Below are positions 16,997 through 29,570 of a DNA stretch of 64,000 nucleotides, one piece after another (the first letter of the stretch is position 1; every line of letters begins with the position of its first letter). Source of the stretch: Muribaculaceae bacterium (lineage in GTDB: Bacteria; Bacteroidota; Bacteroidia; Bacteroidales; Muribaculaceae); assembly GCA_029051525.1 (NCBI GenBank), contig JAIDKG010000099.1, forward strand, positions 1 to 64,000, given 5' to 3'. The notes under the pieces are model-generated. The model had not been told where the DNA came from, made no database searches, and saw nothing but the letters and a program-made list of their open reading frames with translations. Made by a program: the position numbers and the translations under genes.

Positions 16997-19183
16997 TTAC
17001 CCTTTGCGGAGGGCGAGGCCGATTCGGCGACGTGCCGAGTCGATGTCGATGACTTCTACGAGGATCTGCTGATTGAGGTGCAATACGTCGGAGACGGCGG
17101 CTACCCTGCGGTCGGAGAGGCGGGAGATGTGGAGCAAGCCGTTCTCTTTTATGCCAAGGTCGATGAAGGCACCGAAGGCGGTGATGTTGGCCACTTTGCC
17201 GGGGAGGGTCATGCCGGTGTGCAATTGCTCGAAGCTATCTACGCCGGGTATGAATGCATCGGTATTGCCGTCGGTGCGCGGGTCGCGACCGGGTTTGCGG
17301 AGTTCGGCCACAATATCGCGCATTGTCTCAAGTCCGCCCACCCCTTCAGCCGCAAGTCGGTCAAGGTCTATTTTGGAGAGAAGTTCGGAGTTGGCCGGAA
17401 GTTCGGCCACTTCTGCACCGATTGAACGGGCCATTTTCTTGACCAAAGCATAACTCTCGGGGTGGATTCCGGTATTGTCGAGCGGTTCTTTTCCATCAGC
17501 CACGCGCAGGAATCCGGCCGACTGCTCGAATGCTTTTTCTCCGAGGCGGGGCACTTTCTTCAATTCCGCTCTCGACCGGAAAGGACCATTGGCAGTGCGA
17601 TAGGCCACTATGTTGGCGGCAAGTGCCGGGCCGATGCCGGATACGTATTGCAGCAGACTTGTCGAGGCAGTGTTGACATCCACACCAACGGCATTGACGC
17701 AACTCATCACCGTATAATCCAACGCACCCTTAAGCCGCGTCTGGTCGACATCATGCTGGTATTGCCCCACGCCGATCGATTTAGGGTCGATCTTTACAAG
17801 TTCGGCCAATGGGTCAATCAACCGCCTCCCTATCGAGACGGCTCCGCGCACGGTGACATCATGGTCGGGAAATTCCGCGCGGGCCACATCGGAAGCGGAA
17901 TAGACCGATGCGCCATCCTCGCTGACCACATATATCGACTCCTGCGGCAAAAGAGCAGACTGTTTCAGAAAACGTTCAGTCTCGCGCGAGGCTGTGCCAT
18001 TGCCGAGCGACACGACATCCAGCCTATGCTTACGTATCATACGGGAGAGAATATCGGTGGCCCCGGCCACATCATTGCGCGGGGCGGCGGGATATATCAC
18101 CGCCGTGTCGAGAAGTGCCCCCTGCTCGTCGAGAGCCACCACCTTGCACCCGGTGCGATAACCGGGGTCAATGGCAAGCACCCGTTTTCCGCGCAATGGC
18201 GGCGCAAGAAGGAGCTGTCGCAGATTGTCGGCAAAAATATCTATCGCCACGCGGTCGGCCTCCTCTTTGAGCGATGCGGAAATCTCGGTTTCCACGGCCG
18301 GACGTATCAGACGCTTTGAGGCATCGGCCACTGCATCGGCTATCAACTCTACACTGTCACCCCCGGCCTGACGGGGGATGTAGTTGTCGATCAGTGAGTC
18401 TTCAAGTGAGCCGCGACTCTCATCGAGCTGATATTTCACTTTTAGCAGTCCCTCCTTCTCGGCTCGGCGCATGGCGAGATACTGGTGAGAGGCCATGCGG
18501 CGCACTGACTGCGAAAATCCTGCATATTGCGCAAACGGAGAGCCTGCAAGTTCTGAATCCTTATCTTTAGCCACAGTGGCCGAAAGACTTCCGCCGCGCC
18601 GGTAGGCATTGCGTGTCATATTGCGCAAGCGGGTTGATTCGGAGGCCCATTCGGCTATGATGTCGGAGGCGCCTCGCAACGCCTCAACGGTGTCGGCCAC
18701 CCCATTCTTCCCCACAAAACCCGCCGCGGCACGCTCACAATCATTTCCACGGCCACTCATTATGATTCGGGCCAGCGGCTCAAGACCTTTTTCACGGGCC
18801 ATGGTGGCGCGGGTGCGCTTCTTCGGCTTGAACGGGGCATAGATATCCTCAAGTTCTGTCATGGCGGATGCCTGATTCAGCCTATTCGATATTTCAGGCG
18901 TCAGGTTGCCGCTCTCCCGGATGGCATTACTGATAAACTCGCGCCGCGCATATAGCTCACGGACAGTCTTCAACATTGATTCAACCGATCTTACACCCAC
19001 CTCATCCATCGAGCCGGTGCGCTCTTTGCGGTAGCGGCTGATGAAGGGTACCGTGGCACCCTCATCAAGCAGGTCGATTACTGCCGACACCCCCTTCAGG
19101 GGCAATTCCAGGCGCGAGGCCACATCTCTCTTTATATCTTCCGCCATAGTCGAGGCGGCTACTGAATTATCTGTATTCTGCAT
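16997..19183 (-). CDS. tex: Tex-family S1 RNA-binding protein
   Basis: Tex proteins are cytoplasmic nucleic-acid-binding factors with a YqgF-like nuclease fold, helix-hairpin-helix motifs and a C-terminal S1 domain; they influence transcription, though the mechanism is unsettled. In this 728-residue product, N-terminal Tex sequence reads LDEGATVPFISRYRKERTGSMDEV. A YqgF-like core follows (VLAIDPGYRTGCKVVALD), then HhH segments (YVSGIGPALAANIVAYR, LGEKAFEQSAGFLRV). The S1 domain occupies the end (GMTLPGKVANITAFGAFIDLGI). A start 36 bases inside (MAEDIKRD) aligns better with the usual N terminus and leaves a more normal leader behind the -7 box at 19203-19210, so it is an equally good choice. 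Confidence 0.93.
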   Translation of the reverse strand: MQNTDNSVAASTMAEDIKRDVASRLELPLKGVSAVIDLLDEGATVPFISRYRKERTGSMDEVGVRSVESMLKTVRELYARREFISNAIRESGNLTPEISNRLNQASAMTELEDIYAPFKPKKRTRATMAREKGLEPLARIIMSGRGNDCERAAAGFVGKNGVADTVEALRGASDIIAEWASESTRLRNMTRNAYRRGGSLSATVAKDKDSELAGSPFAQYAGFSQSVRRMASHQYLAMRRAEKEGLLKVKYQLDESRGSLEDSLIDNYIPRQAGGDSVELIADAVADASKRLIRPAVETEISASLKEEADRVAIDIFADNLRQLLLAPPLRGKRVLAIDPGYRTGCKVVALDEQGALLDTAVIYPAAPRNDVAGATDILSRMIRKHRLDVVSLGNGTASRETERFLKQSALLPQESIYVVSEDGASVYSASDVARAEFPDHDVTVRGAVSIGRRLIDPLAELVKIDPKSIGVGQYQHDVDQTRLKGALDYTVMSCVNAVGVDVNTASTSLLQYVSGIGPALAANIVAYRTANGPFRSRAELKKVPRLGEKAFEQSAGFLRVADGKEPLDNTGIHPESYALVKKMARSIGAEVAELPANSELLSKIDLDRLAAEGVGGLETMRDIVAELRKPGRDPRTDGNTDAFIPGVDSFEQLHTGMTLPGKVANITAFGAFIDLGIKENGLLHISRLSDRRVAAVSDVLHLNQQILVEVIDIDSARRRIGLALRKG

Positions 19184-19202
19184 ATCCTTATTATTCTTGT
19201 TA

Positions 19203-19210
19203 CAAAGTTA
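19203..19210 (-). promoter_or_regulatory. tex -7 box
   Basis: The minus strand reads TAACTTTG, matching TAnnTTTG. No matching -33 element is obvious. The ORF start at 19183 would leave only about a dozen transcribed bases before it. Confidence 0.45.
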
Positions 19211-19401
19211 ACCCTCTTTACATTCATATTATCATAAACCAGATTAAGACTACAACAATCTCTCTACGTTCCGCCTCAGTTATAATCGATGACTGTGCAA
19301 ATTTGAATCACAAGAGGAATCATACGTGCAATCAGAAATCCATAAACATGTGAAACATAGTTAATTTTTCAAAATTTAACGGAGATTATCGACATATTTA
19401 T

Positions 19402-19409
19402 TAACTTTG
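19402..19409 (+). promoter_or_regulatory. -7 box before the 19440 gene
   Basis: TAACTTTG matches TAnnTTTG and lies 31 bases before the ATG at 19440. The called ORF start at 19407 falls inside this box and is therefore unlikely. Confidence 0.45.
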
Positions 19410-19439
19410 CCGCAAATCACGATTCCACATGTAACTGTC

Positions 19440-20495
19440 ATGGCTACTATCTCGCTTTATAATCTCCGTGCCGCTTCGGCCTCGGCTGCCGTCGCGACTC
19501 TGCTGCTTCTACCTCTTACGGCTTCTCCTACCGCAATGTCGCAGAAGAGAGAGGTCACCGATCTGCCCGAACTCCTCGTGGAATCGAAGCGCCGACCGGT
19601 GTTGCATCTCACCGGCTACCTACGCGAGTATTCCGCTATGACCGGTTCGGGCGACACCGTATTCCTCTTTCGCGAAAAGATAGTGGACTTCATGGTGCCC
19701 GGCAAACATACCTCGGGCTTCAAGGGCTGGACCACGCCAAGGATGCTGGCCACAAGGTCATATTACCGATTCACCAATTCCAATGGACTCGACAGCGTCA
19801 GCGCCCATTACCGCGGACATTTCTCTTGGTCCGACTGGGTGGGGATACTGCATCGCACACCTATCCCCGGTTCGCTTCGGGCACTCGACTCCCGGGCCGA
19901 CACTATCTTCGGCAAATACAGTCCGTCGCAGATCTGGACACGCTTCGACGATGGCTTACAGCTGGAAATCAATGTATTGGCCGATACTACCAACCAAAAG
20001 TGGATACCCGGCTTCAACACAATGATGCGCAGTGATATGACATTCGACAAAATCAATGTGCAATACGACTTCTCGGCCATCGGCAGCACCGAACTACTGG
20101 CCGACAATATCGACCGCATCAGATTCCTCATCGAGGCCAATGGAGCTTCCCGCAATCGCTATCGGCTCGGCAACCGCTCCACCCCGAGCTATATGGACAC
20201 CTATGCCGAAATCTATATCACCGACCGTGAATATCTATCGGTCAAGGATGCACGCCGCCTGGAGAAACACCCGCCGCGTAACGAAGATATCTACATTCAG
20301 TCGCCTCTCGATGCCCCGCAACTACCCGACGGGATATTAGCACTCATGTCGCGGGTAGATGGTATCGACTACAAGGCCCTCCGACTTGAAGCCAAAGTCG
20401 ATAACCGCCTCACTAAATTCGAGCGCCGACCACCCTCAACCGTCAAAGTCTTTAAGGCCAAGGCGAAGCGACTGCTGAAATCACTGTTTGAATAG
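19440..20495 (+). CDS. Exported protein of unknown function
   Basis: I do not recognise a named family. The start at MATISLYNLRAAS is preferred because the ORF start lies on the promoter. It has 351 residues with a signal peptide (about 1-30, ending near SPTAMSQ). The mature protein begins REVTDLPELLVESKRRPVLHLTGYLREYSAM, like the linker between a carboxypeptidase-like regulatory domain and later domains in Bacteroidales proteins of unknown role. The rest is soluble mixed alpha/beta sequence ending in a basic stretch (KVFKAKAKRLLKSL). It is transcribed alone between tex (divergent) and feoAB. It is conserved-looking, but the function is unknown. Confidence 0.5.
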   Translation: MATISLYNLRAASASAAVATLLLLPLTASPTAMSQKREVTDLPELLVESKRRPVLHLTGYLREYSAMTGSGDTVFLFREKIVDFMVPGKHTSGFKGWTTPRMLATRSYYRFTNSNGLDSVSAHYRGHFSWSDWVGILHRTPIPGSLRALDSRADTIFGKYSPSQIWTRFDDGLQLEINVLADTTNQKWIPGFNTMMRSDMTFDKINVQYDFSAIGSTELLADNIDRIRFLIEANGASRNRYRLGNRSTPSYMDTYAEIYITDREYLSVKDARRLEKHPPRNEDIYIQSPLDAPQLPDGILALMSRVDGIDYKALRLEAKVDNRLTKFERRPPSTVKVFKAKAKRLLKSLFE

Positions 20496-20601
20496 TGCGG
20501 CTTGCCATGGCCCGCAAAATCATTTGTAACCGGCAGCAACTGAAGCGGCAACCGGGTTGTATTTTTAAGAATTTTCAGCTCCAAGGTGTGATTTTTCTTA
20601 T

Positions 20602-20623
20602 TTAGAATGATTCTAATTAGAAT
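20602..20623 (+). promoter_or_regulatory. Fur/DtxR-like operator before feoAB
   Basis: TTAGAATGATTCTAA (20602-20616) is a perfect 7-1-7 palindrome. It overlaps a second perfect palindrome ATTCTAATTAGAAT (20610-20623). The pair covers the -33 region of the promoter whose -7 box is at 20632. Placement and form fit repression by an iron-dependent Fur or DtxR-family regulator. Confidence 0.7.
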
Positions 20624-20631
20624 TATTTTTG

Positions 20632-20639
20632 TAATTTTG
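20632..20639 (+). promoter_or_regulatory. feoAB -7 box
   Basis: TAATTTTG matches TAnnTTTG. The operator sits immediately upstream. Transcription would begin about 10 bases later, giving a leader of about 100 bases. Confidence 0.6.
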
Positions 20640-20652
20640 CCCTCGCAATGGT

Positions 20653-20695
20653 GAGAGCAGCCCCGCTGCGTGGGGATAGCTCATCATCTGCTCTC
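20653..20695 (+). other. Structured feoAB leader
   Basis: GAGAGCAG (20653-20660) pairs with CTGCTCTC (20688-20695), and inside it CCCC (20661-20664) can pair with GGGG (20672-20675). It lies wholly in the predicted untranslated leader. No known riboswitch class was recognised. Confidence 0.45.
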
Positions 20696-20750
20696 CATCC
20701 CCCATGATATAGATTACCCCGGGGCAGGAGACTAACCCCTAAATGTAGAT

Positions 20751-23207
20751 ATGAGACTATCACAACTTAAACCCGGAGAGAAAGCCGTGGTGACCAAGAT
20801 TCTTGGCCACGGTGCTTTTCGCAAACGTGTGATGGAGATGGGATTCGTGCGCGGCCGTGAGGTGACCATGGTGCTCAATGCCCCTCTCCAGGATCCCATC
20901 AAATATAAACTGATGGACTATGAGGTGAGTCTACGGCGTTCCGAGGCCGAACTTATCGAAGTAGAGCCCTACGAGCAATGGATTCTCCATAAGAACCGAG
21001 CAGCGCATCCCGAGACAGCAAGTCACGACCCGGCCTCTTCCGACAATGCCGAGGAGTTTGAGCCCAAGGATAGAATCATCAATGTGGCTCTGATCGGCAA
21101 TCCCAACTGTGGCAAGACGTCGCTCTTCAATATCGTGTCGGGCGCCCACGAACATGTGGGTAATTATGCCGGTGTCACCGTGGGTGCGAAGGCGGGCACT
21201 GTGAAGTATAAGGGGTATCGGTTCAATATAGTCGACCTTCCGGGCACTTACTCCCTCTCGGCTTATTCGCCCGAAGAATTATATGTGATGCGCTATCTCA
21301 ATCAGGAGATGCCCGACGTGATAGTCAATGTCGTGGTGGCATCCAATCTGGAGCGCAACCTCTACCTCACCACCGAACTCATAGATATGAACCGCAGTAT
21401 GGTGATCGACCTCAACATGTATGATGAGCTCGAGCGCTCCAAAGCGGTGCTGGATTATGAGAATCTCGGCAAACTGCTCGGTGTGCCCGTCGTACCCACC
21501 AAGGCATCAACCGGATGGGGTGTGGACCGACTGCTCGACACGATTATCGATGTCTATGAGATGAAGCACAATGATGTGCGACACATCCATGTAAAAATGC
21601 GTCCGGAACTGGAGAAGGGTATCACCCGGGTGAAGGATATCATCAAGAACGACCACTCGGTGCCGGCCCGATTCTCGCCGCGCTATCTGGCCATCAAGAT
21701 GCTGGAGGGGGATCCGGAAGCCGATGCCCTGCTCAGCCGATCGGATTCTTACAAAGAGATCCGCGATGCCCGCGATGCCGAGGTGCAACGCATAGAGCGC
21801 GATCTGAAGGAGGATGTGCCGGCTGCCATATCGGCCGATAAGTATGGATTCATTCAGGGCGCTTTGGCCGAGACGATGCAGGGGAATGTGCTCGAGGAGC
21901 AGAAGACCACCCGAATCATCGATGCATTGGTCACCAGCAAACTATTCGGTTTCCCGATCTTCCTTTGCGTGATGTTCCTTATGTTCTGGGCCACTTTCCA
22001 GTTGGGGAGTTATCCGATGGAGTGGATCGAATCGCTCGTATCATGGATATCCGGTCTCATCGGCAAGCATATGGCCGATGGACCCCTCAAAGACCTGCTG
22101 CTCGATGGCATAATCGGCGGTGTGGGAGGTGTGATCGTTTTCCTCCCCAATATCCTGATACTCTATTTCTTCATCTCAATGATGGAGGATACCGGCTATA
22201 TGGCCCGCGTGGCATTCATCATGGATAAGGTGATGCATAAGATGGGGCTGCACGGCAAGTCGTTTATACCTCTGGTGATGGGATTCGGCTGCAATGTGCC
22301 GGCCATTATGTCGACCCGAATCATCGAGAGCCGGTCGAGCCGATTGATCACAATCCTTATCAATCCATTCGTGAGCTGCTCGGCCCGTATCCCTATCTAT
22401 GTGCTCCTCGTGGGGGCCTTCTTCCCGCATCAGGGGGCGTTGGTATTCTTCTGTCTATATCTGCTCGGCATAATCGTGGCGGTGCTCACGGCGCGCCTTA
22501 TGCGCCGATTCTGGTTCAAGGCCGATGAGACACCCTTCGTGATGGAGCTCCCACCCTACCGCATACCCACCGTAAAGGCAATCGCACGTGGCATGTGGAG
22601 CAAAGCCCATCAGTACCTCAACAAGATGGGTGGCATAATCCTCGTGGCCTCTATCATCATCTGGGCTCTCTCCTACTTCCCCCGATATGAGATGCAGCAG
22701 GTGCCCGAATCATATGTCACAAATACAATCGCTGAGATGCCCGCCGAGCTCCGCCAGGAGAAGACTCCCGAGCAACTCGACGCACTCGTGCTCAACGCCT
22801 ACCAGCAGGAATACTCCATTCTGGGCCATATCGGCAAATTCATGGAACCCGTGGTAGAACCCATGGAGTATGGCTGGCGCACCACCGTGGCACTCCTGGC
22901 CGGAGCCGCCGCCAAGGAGGTGGTGGTATCCACAATGGGTGTGCTCTACGTAGGCGAAGACGACGCCGACCTGATTTCCGAGCGTCTCACAAGTCCCTCC
23001 CCCATCACCGGCCAACCACCCTTCACCCCGGCCAAGGCCTTATCCTTCATGGTCTTCGTGCTGCTCTACGTGCCATGTATCGCCACCCTCGCCGCAATAG
23101 CCCGCGAGACCGAATCATGGAAATATGCTGCTTTCTCCCTGACCTACAACACCCTCCTGGCCTGGATTCTCGCATTCATCACCTTCCGAATCGCCATCCT
23201 CTTCTGA
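20751..23207 (+). CDS. feoB: Fused FeoA-FeoB ferrous iron transporter
   Basis: This inner-membrane protein imports Fe2+. Residues 1-75 are a FeoA domain (LSQLKPGEKAVVTKILGHGAFRKRVMEMGF, an SH3-like fold). A FeoB GTPase domain follows from about 105, with G1 GNPNCGKTS, switch/G2 NYAGVTV and G3 DLPGTYSL. The transmembrane part from about 400 contains FLPNILILYFFISMMEDTGYMARVAF and GFGCNVPA. At 818 residues it is normal for the Bacteroidales fusion. FeoC is absent, as usual in this phylum. The operator at 20602-20623 points to iron repression. A terminator follows, so it is monocistronic. Confidence 0.96.
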   Translation: MRLSQLKPGEKAVVTKILGHGAFRKRVMEMGFVRGREVTMVLNAPLQDPIKYKLMDYEVSLRRSEAELIEVEPYEQWILHKNRAAHPETASHDPASSDNAEEFEPKDRIINVALIGNPNCGKTSLFNIVSGAHEHVGNYAGVTVGAKAGTVKYKGYRFNIVDLPGTYSLSAYSPEELYVMRYLNQEMPDVIVNVVVASNLERNLYLTTELIDMNRSMVIDLNMYDELERSKAVLDYENLGKLLGVPVVPTKASTGWGVDRLLDTIIDVYEMKHNDVRHIHVKMRPELEKGITRVKDIIKNDHSVPARFSPRYLAIKMLEGDPEADALLSRSDSYKEIRDARDAEVQRIERDLKEDVPAAISADKYGFIQGALAETMQGNVLEEQKTTRIIDALVTSKLFGFPIFLCVMFLMFWATFQLGSYPMEWIESLVSWISGLIGKHMADGPLKDLLLDGIIGGVGGVIVFLPNILILYFFISMMEDTGYMARVAFIMDKVMHKMGLHGKSFIPLVMGFGCNVPAIMSTRIIESRSSRLITILINPFVSCSARIPIYVLLVGAFFPHQGALVFFCLYLLGIIVAVLTARLMRRFWFKADETPFVMELPPYRIPTVKAIARGMWSKAHQYLNKMGGIILVASIIIWALSYFPRYEMQQVPESYVTNTIAEMPAELRQEKTPEQLDALVLNAYQQEYSILGHIGKFMEPVVEPMEYGWRTTVALLAGAAAKEVVVSTMGVLYVGEDDADLISERLTSPSPITGQPPFTPAKALSFMVFVLLYVPCIATLAAIARETESWKYAAFSLTYNTLLAWILAFITFRIAILF

Positions 23208-23230
23208 GGAAAGAGGTCTCATAACATACT

Positions 23231-23275
23231 TTGCTGCGGCACCCTGATGTAAATTCGGCGTGCCGCAGCAATCTT
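23231..23275 (+). terminator. Terminator after feoAB
   Basis: TTGCTGCGGCAC (23231-23242) and GTGCCGCAGCAA (23260-23271) form a perfect 12-bp stem followed by TCTTTTAT. Confidence 0.75.
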
Positions 23276-23340
23276 TTATGGGGCCGAAGCGTTATTAAGA
23301 TAGTGTCTTAAGGACTTGGCGGCTCTCGGATGCCGCTATC

Positions 23341-23439
23341 TTTCATGAATACGGGTAACTGTAATACACACTTTTTCATGAATACGGGTAACTGTAATAC
23401 ACACTTTTTCATGATTACCGGTAAGGGGATTACCCACTT
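23341..23439 (+). repeat. Three tandem 33-bp repeats
   Basis: Two identical 33-base units (23341-23373, 23374-23406; TTTCATGAATACGGGTAACT at the start) are followed by a diverged third (23407-23439). Each unit has an ATG in the same place. The third contains perfect small palindromes TTACCGGTAA and GGTAA-GGGGA-TTACC. There are no spacers, so it is not a CRISPR. Confidence 0.85.
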
Positions 23440-23443
23440 TTAA
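23345..23443 (+). CDS. Possible 32-codon peptide made of three 11-residue repeats
   Basis: The triple repeat reads in one frame as MNTGNCNTHFF twice, then MITGKGITHF and TAA. All three units start with Met and keep T-G-x-x-x-T-H-F despite third-unit divergence. The unit length is a multiple of three and the frame closes exactly at the end of the array. It may instead be a DNA or RNA element that happens to be open. No family is known to me. Confidence 0.25.
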   Translation: MNTGNCNTHFFMNTGNCNTHFFMITGKGITHF

Positions 23444-23490
23444 TTCTTTTTGGCACACTTATTGCTATTAAAAAGAAAAACCAAGTATAG

Positions 23491-26157
<2,667 letters not shown>

Positions 26158-26171
26158 GCCCCCCCAAGAAA

Positions 26172-26663
26172 ATGAAACGCATAGGAATCCTAAGCGATAC
26201 CCACAGCCACTGGGATGATAAATACACCCTCTACTTCATCGACTGCGATGAAATCTGGCACGCCGGCGATATCGGGGATATCTCCCTTCTGGAACGTCTG
26301 GAAGCAATCGGCCCAAAAGTAAGAGCCGTGAGTGGCAACGTGGACCATGGCGAAGTGCGCCGACGCTGCCGCGAACTGGAGATTTTCACCATCGAAGGTG
26401 TGAAGGTGCTGCTCACTCATATCGGCGGCTATCCCGGCAAATGGGCTCCGGGGATGCAGAAACTGCTGCGCGAAGAGAATATCACACTGATGATCGACGG
26501 GCATAGCCACATACTCCGTGTGATGTATGACCCTCAGCTGCAGCTGCTCCACATCAACCCCGGAGCCGCCGGACGCCAGGGATGGCAAAAGAAGCGCACT
26601 CTGGTGCGCCTCACAATCGACGGCACCGATATGCGCGACTGCGAAGTAATCGAACTGGCCTGA
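26172..26663 (+). CDS. YfcE/MJ0936-type metallophosphoesterase
   Basis: The product is a 163-residue cytoplasmic phosphodiesterase-fold protein. The metal-binding motifs of the calcineurin-like family appear in order: GILSDTHSHW (DxH), WHAGDIGD (GDxxD-type), SGNVDHG (GNxDxx), LLTHIGGYP and IDGHSH (GHxH). Members hydrolyse phosphodiester model substrates; the natural substrate is unknown. The start is 14 bases after the clp stop, so the two are likely co-transcribed. The length matches the YfcE family. Confidence 0.88.
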   Translation: MKRIGILSDTHSHWDDKYTLYFIDCDEIWHAGDIGDISLLERLEAIGPKVRAVSGNVDHGEVRRRCRELEIFTIEGVKVLLTHIGGYPGKWAPGMQKLLREENITLMIDGHSHILRVMYDPQLQLLHINPGAAGRQGWQKKRTLVRLTIDGTDMRDCEVIELA

Positions 26664-26831
26664 GGAGCGACGCCTGCGCCATCCTTCCCTCGGCTCCGGC
26701 AACCCCCAATCCGGCCTACACTTCTCAAAGAAACTGCCTCTTTTGCACCTATCGGGCGCAAGGGAGGCTTTCTTTAGTTAGTAAGAGCCGACGTTGGCTG
26801 CCCGGCAGTTGGCTATGTCGGATTTTTTTCG

Positions 26832-26839
26832 TAACTTTG
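26832..26839 (+). promoter_or_regulatory. gyrA -7 box
   Basis: TAACTTTG matches TAnnTTTG with a partial -33 match (TTGG at 26809). It lies 61 bases upstream of the gyrA ATG. Confidence 0.55.
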
Positions 26840-26899
26840 TAGCTTAGGAAAGCCCCTCGCAAGAGGAGACTTTTCACAAACTTTTGTAGAAAAAACAAC

Positions 26900-29521
26900 A
26901 TGCAAGGAGACGACAAGATTATCCCTATCAACATTGATTCGGAAATGAAAAGCGCGTATATCGACTACTCGATGTCGGTAATCGTGTCGCGCGCACTTCC
27001 GGATGTGAGAGACGGCTTCAAACCGGTGCACCGCCGTGTGCTCTACGGTATGAACGAGCTCAACAACTTCTTTTCAGGCGATACTAAGAAATCAGCCCGT
27101 ATCGTGGGCGAAGTGATGGGTAAATATCACCCTCACGGCGACTCCTCTATATACCTCACCATGGTGCGCATGGCCCAGGACTGGTCGCTGCGCTACCCTC
27201 TCGTGTTCGGCCAGGGTAACTTCGGCTCAATCGATGGCGACTCTCCGGCAGCCATGCGTTACACCGAGGTCAAACTCGCCCGTATGGGTGAGGAGATGCT
27301 CGCCGACCTCGACAAGGATACCGTCGATTTTGTGCCCAACTTCGACAATACCCTCTCCGAGCCGGCTGTGCTCCCGGCCCGTATCCCCAACCTGCTCGTC
27401 AACGGCGCCTCAGGTATCGCCGTGGGTATGGCCACCAACATGCCTCCCCACAACCTCACCGAGTCGCTCAATGCCTGCCTCGCCTATATCGACAATCCCG
27501 ATATCACCATCGAGGGCCTGATGGAGCACATCATAGCTCCCGACTTCCCCACCGGTGGCGAAATCCTCGGCATGCAGGGTGTGCGCGATGCATATGAGAC
27601 CGGACGCGGGCGCATCGTGATCCGCGCCAAATGCGAAATCGAAACCGATGGCAACCACGATGTAATCGTGATCTCGGAAATCCCCCACGGTGTAATCAAA
27701 AACGAACTCGTGAAGAGCATCGCCGACCTCGTGGAGGAGAAGAAAATCGAAGGCATATCCGACATCACCGACACTTCGGCCCGCGGGCAGATGCACATCG
27801 CAATCGACATAAAGCGCGATGCCAACGCCAATGTGATCCTCAACAAGCTCTATAAGATGACCCAGCTGCAGACGTCGTTCAGCGTCAACAACGTGGCTCT
27901 GGTCAACGGCCGTCCGCGCACACTCAACCTGCGCGAACTCATCGGCAACTTCGTGGAGCACCGTCATGAGGTCGTAATCCGCCGCACACGCTATGAACTG
28001 AAAAAAGCCGAAGAGCGCGCACATATCCTGCGTGGTTTAATAGTAGCCGTCAACAACATCGATGAGGTAATCGCTATAATCCGAGGCTCCCGCACCACCG
28101 AAGAGGCTCGCACCACTCTCGCCTCCCGATTCAACCTCGATGAGGTGCAGACCCGAGCCATCGTGGAGATGCGACTCCGACAGCTCACCGGCCTCGAAAT
28201 GGATAAACTTCAGGCCGAATATGAGGAAATCATGAAACTCATTGCCCACCTCAACGACATCCTCAACCACGATGAGGTGTGCCGTCAGGTGATGAAGGAT
28301 GAGCTGATTGAAATCCGCGACAAATATGGCGATGAGCGACGCACCCGCATCAACCACCATGCCGGCAATTTCAATGCCGAAGACTTCTACCCCGATGATG
28401 AGATGATTATCACCATCTCTCACATGGGCTACATAAAGCGAACTCCCCTCTCGGAATTCCGCACTCAGAACCGCGGCGGCCTCGGCGCCAAGGGCTCCGA
28501 CACCCGCAGCGAGGATTTCATCGAATATATCTATCCGGCCACCAACCACAACACCATGCTCTTCTTCACCGAGAAGGGCCGATGCTACTGGCTGAAGGTC
28601 TACGAGATACCCGAAGGTGGCAAGAGCTCCAAGGGAAGAGCTGTGCAGAATCTGCTCAACATCGACCCCGACGATGCCATCAATGCATTCATCAATATCA
28701 AAAAGCTCGCCGACGAGGAGTATACCCGCAGCCATAACTTGGTGTTCTGCACAAAGAAGGGTATCATCAAAAAGACCTCGCTCGAGGCTTATTCACGCCC
28801 GCGTGCCAATGGCGTGAATGCAATCATAATCCGCGAAGACGACCAGCTCATACAGGTGGCCCTTACCGATGGCAATTCCGAAATCATCATGGCCAACCGC
28901 GAAGGCCGGGCCATACGTTTCCATGAGAGCAAGGTGCGCGAGATGGGCAGAATGTCGACCGGTGTGCGCGGCATGACACTCGGCGAGGAGAATGATGAAG
29001 TAGTGGGCATGATCACCATGAAGGCCGATTCATCCGACACCATCATGGTGGTGAGCGAAAAGGGATTCGGCAAGCGCTCCGACCTCGACGACTACCGCAT
29101 CACCAACCGTGGCGGCAAGGGTGTGAAGACCATCAGCGTGACCGAAAAGACCGGCTGCCTCGTGGCAATCAAGAATGTGACCGACGCCAACGACCTGGTG
29201 ATCATCAACCAGAGCGGCATCACTATCCGTCTGGCCGTGAAGGATGTGAGAGTGATGGGCCGAGCCACTCAGGGTGTGAAACTTATCGACCTCTCACGCC
29301 GCAACGACACAATCGCATCAGTATGCAAAGTCGACTCCGATCCTGAAGAGGCCGCCGAAGCCGAACTCGCTGAGGAGACACGCACCGAAAACCGCGAAAG
29401 CATCGACACCCTCGCCGGTGAAATAGAGATGCAGGAGGCCGAAAATCTCCTCGACGAGGAAATCGACGAGGAAATCGATGAGGCAAATGAGGAAATCGAT
29501 GAGGAAGCCGACAACTTGTAA
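26900..29521 (+). CDS. gyrA: DNA gyrase subunit A
   Basis: GyrA is the DNA-cleaving subunit of the type II topoisomerase that introduces negative supercoils. The 873-residue product starts [39 protein letters not shown]. The quinolone-resistance region HPHGDSSIY and the catalytic tyrosine in AAMRYTE are intact; Ser at the first QRDR hotspot is the usual sensitive type. C-terminal beta-pinwheel blades include a GyrA-box-like segment ([11 protein letters not shown]). The extreme C terminus is highly acidic, with runs of DEEID. gyrB is not in the window. It is followed by the TPR gene 49 bases downstream. Confidence 0.97.
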   Translation: MQGDDKIIPINIDSEMKSAYIDYSMSVIVSRALPDVRDGFKPVHRRVLYGMNELNNFFSGDTKKSARIVGEVMGKYHPHGDSSIYLTMVRMAQDWSLRYPLVFGQGNFGSIDGDSPAAMRYTEVKLARMGEEMLADLDKDTVDFVPNFDNTLSEPAVLPARIPNLLVNGASGIAVGMATNMPPHNLTESLNACLAYIDNPDITIEGLMEHIIAPDFPTGGEILGMQGVRDAYETGRGRIVIRAKCEIETDGNHDVIVISEIPHGVIKNELVKSIADLVEEKKIEGISDITDTSARGQMHIAIDIKRDANANVILNKLYKMTQLQTSFSVNNVALVNGRPRTLNLRELIGNFVEHRHEVVIRRTRYELKKAEERAHILRGLIVAVNNIDEVIAIIRGSRTTEEARTTLASRFNLDEVQTRAIVEMRLRQLTGLEMDKLQAEYEEIMKLIAHLNDILNHDEVCRQVMKDELIEIRDKYGDERRTRINHHAGNFNAEDFYPDDEMIITISHMGYIKRTPLSEFRTQNRGGLGAKGSDTRSEDFIEYIYPATNHNTMLFFTEKGRCYWLKVYEIPEGGKSSKGRAVQNLLNIDPDDAINAFINIKKLADEEYTRSHNLVFCTKKGIIKKTSLEAYSRPRANGVNAIIIREDDQLIQVALTDGNSEIIMANREGRAIRFHESKVREMGRMSTGVRGMTLGEENDEVVGMITMKADSSDTIMVVSEKGFGKRSDLDDYRITNRGGKGVKTISVTEKTGCLVAIKNVTDANDLVIINQSGITIRLAVKDVRVMGRATQGVKLIDLSRRNDTIASVCKVDSDPEEAAEAELAEETRTENRESIDTLAGEIEMQEAENLLDEEIDEEIDEANEEIDEEADNL

Positions 29522-29570
29522 GCCCTCACGATTGTTAAAAATATAAAACCTTAACCCCCGACACTTATAT

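Noticed and set aside
17462-18319. 285-aa ORF antisense to tex
   Set aside because: It lies entirely within tex, in a GC-rich shadow frame with no recognisable domain.
23341-23439. CRISPR array
   Set aside because: Units abut without spacers and there are no cas genes. It is a tandem repeat.
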